A DNA stretch of 64,000 nucleotides from Lobosporangium transversale (Eukaryota; Mortierellomycota; Mortierellomycetes; Mortierellales; Mortierellaceae), in contig NW_019028991.1 of assembly GCF_002105155.1 (NCBI RefSeq), forward strand, positions 496,001 through 560,000, read 5' to 3'. The position numbers were made by a program, and so were the translations under genes. Below the pieces are notes generated by a model that was given only the letters and a program-made list of their open reading frames with translations, did no database searches and was not told the origin of the DNA. Positions 62,269 to 64,000 of the stretch are shown here, piece by piece; the stretch's first letter is position 1, and every line of letters starts with the position of its first letter.

Positions 62269-62544
62269 CAATCACCTGAAAGAAAGTTTGGTCAAAAAAA
62301 TAAAATTTTGAAATGGTTATGAGGAGAAGTACTGTCTTCCATCCTATTTCTTGCAGTTTTCCGTCAGCATGTACTACTCAAAGGCCTCAGTGATTACCCA
62401 CATTGGCCTCATTAACAAAAGTGTAAAGTTCCATCTTGGTTGGTGAAGTATTTTTGTATGTCGCATATGAGCTGTTTGTCAGAGATTCAAAATAAAAAAT
62501 AGTAAAAATAACCTACTTTGACCAAACTTTCTCTCGGGTGACTG
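62269..62544. mobile_element. MITE with 28-bp terminal inverted repeats and TA duplication
   Basis: The ends 62269-62296 and 62517-62544 are inverted repeats matching at 25 of 28 positions (ends CA(A/G)TCACC..; inner core GAAAGTTTGGTCAAA). The 276-bp element is bordered on both sides by TA (62267-62268 and 62545-62546). No ORF lies inside. Size, TIR and TA target fit a non-autonomous Tc1/mariner-type (or pogo-like) element; the superfamily is inferred from the TA target and TIR start. Confidence 0.85.
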
Positions 62545-62546
62545 TA

Positions 62547-64000
62547 GATAGATAGTAAGCAGTAGAAAAGTAAGTGAGGATAAGATATGGGTTCACACAC
62601 AACACCCATGGGGTATTTATTCATTTTCTGGTAGAGGACCTGTATCAGGTAACTACGTATCTATCTATAAGGTGACATAGGTTCGTTCTAAAGACTTCAT
62701 ATCAAAGATTTATCGCGTCTATGTATGGCGCGTTATTGCCACTAATTTCTACTGCTAATCTTTTTAGCGCATTAGTATTTTCCTAATTCTTTTCTAACTA
62801 GGCCATCATAATATTGCATACTGTGAAATATGCAACAGAGTGTGATGAGTATCGTGGCTCCCGCGGCGCTGCAACTTCCAACAGTAATAATTCCAGACTC
62901 CTTCCTACTCTAGACTCACCTTCGCTTATTTCCTTATAAAATAAAAAGCTAGAATCATGTAGTCAGTAGGATCACGCTGCCGCTTGTAGATGAAATAAAG
63001 ACCCTGTGCAAATAAAAGAAAGACCCCCGTGTAAACAAGGTGTGCACGGCGGGCGTACAAATAACTTCATCCTTAATCTAATTGGCATGTCAAGGTGCAT
63101 CGCCATGATTTGCTTGGCAACCTGCCTAGCGTTATTTGGCCTCTATTTCTTGTTTTATCTGTAAAAACTCTCATATCTCGTTTACTGGGACAATCCTGTA
63201 TTGATGAGAAGCACAGGAGCTCCTGTTGAACTTGTTGACATCCAACACAGGATTATCCTCAGTAAGGATATCAATAGACGACGCGTTGTAAACCGTTGCT
63301 CTTCCTTTGAGCACCAAGTGCTTACTACATGCTGCTATACTCAATGTACAGAAGAGGACGTTAGATAAAACAGTCCGTTCAGTGTTAATTGAGACTACAC
63401 CAAAAATTGTGACAAAGTTGACTTTAAGCATGCATGAATGGCTCCTGTTAGAGTGAGCGACAGGTGGAATCTGTTATCTTCGATTTAAAATAATTCTTGG
63501 AAGAATTTATTTAGGATCCATGGAGCAATACCTGTATAAATTATTATAAGCATAGAAAAACCAAAATCATGCCATTTTTGATGGCTGTATAAGTTATTAC
63601 GCCAGAACCTTGAGAAGCAGAACTTAATCAAAGTAATGATCGCTTGCCTAGGCTATTGCTACGATATGGACCTCATTTTCAATACTTTATGCAGTGCTTC
63701 TTGAGAAAATGAGTTTAAAATATCCGGTAATTATATTTTTTCGCAATTTAGCCGACTTTCCTTTTTTCTCGCCATGATACTGGCGCATATTTATTACGAC
63801 TGATTTCAACAGCGCTTTAAGTATGTCTATATTGCGCTCCATTGTTTTTTATCAGGTTTTGCAAAACTAAATTTGAAATGGTTGTCTAGATTGATCACAT
63901 ACTACTCCTTGTCGCACTCATCACCTAACTACAAGTATTAGAATTCATCAAAAAGCGTAAAACTCACTTGAATAATTTGCGCCTCAGCGCCTGCTAGCGG
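62547..64000. other. Terminal gene-poor stretch
   Basis: No supportable gene. A minus-strand frame of 86 codons at 63171-63431 has ordinary composition (opening LKVNFVTIFGVVSINT), but no family, splice context or neighbouring exon backs it. Confidence 0.45.

Noticed and set aside
63171-63431. 86-codon minus-strand frame near the end of the window
   Set aside because: Ordinary composition but no recognised motif, splice signal or neighbouring exon; it is about the length expected by chance in this DNA.

Overview
The window is nuclear DNA from a filamentous fungus. Genes have short GT-AG introns (about 60-175 nt), the proteome is eukaryotic, and there are long A or T tracts throughout. An Integrator subunit 3 gene (generally absent from Dikarya), a JMJD7-type JmjC oxygenase, a very long Rim15/Cek1 kinase and a non-LTR element with an RNase H domain together suggest an early-diverging fungus, most likely Mucoromycota (Mortierella-like). 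That placement is inference; no marker gene here settles it.

Layout. 1-3.0 kb is low-complexity DNA. A few coding-looking pieces sit at 3.0-3.5 kb (-). A Tctex-type dynein light chain follows at 3.8-4.7 kb (-). Then come a dual-specificity phosphatase (5.5-7.1 kb, +), a long disordered protein with an RVxF-like motif (7.7-9.8 kb, -), an SPX-domain phosphate transporter of the PHO87/90/91 type (10.3-13.3 kb, +) and ornithine decarboxylase (14.4-16.0 kb, +), whose reading frame is broken by a single base. A small unrecognised gene lies at 16.1-16.5 kb (-). Next are the Neo1/ATP9-type P4-ATPase (17.1-22.2 kb, -), APC1 (22.5-28.9 kb, -), INTS3 (29.2-34.1 kb, +), a DHX33/Dhr2 DEAH helicase (34.3-36.9 kb, -), a JMJD7-like hydroxylase (37.0-38.5 kb, +) and an AKAP7-type 2H phosphoesterase (38.7-39.7 kb, +). 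After a gene-poor stretch with a doubtful locus at 41.3-42.0 kb comes the Rim15/Cek1 kinase (42.5-53.6 kb, -). The rest is about 10 kb of gene-poor DNA with tandem degenerate repeats, a 5'-truncated non-LTR retrotransposon carrying a micro-insertion, a tRNA-Glu(CUC) and a 276-bp MITE with TA target duplication.

The genes are housekeeping and signalling genes, not a cluster. Phosphate import with SPX sensing and the Rim15-class kinase both belong to nutrient signalling, and APC1 and the dynein light chain to cell division and transport, but nothing in the sequence links them as a unit. APC1/INTS3 and DHX33/JMJD7 are divergent pairs with short shared upstream regions (342 and 139 bp). Exon structures were worked out by hand from splice consensus, reading-frame closure and family conservation; apart from the exceptions stated, the summed exons stay in frame.
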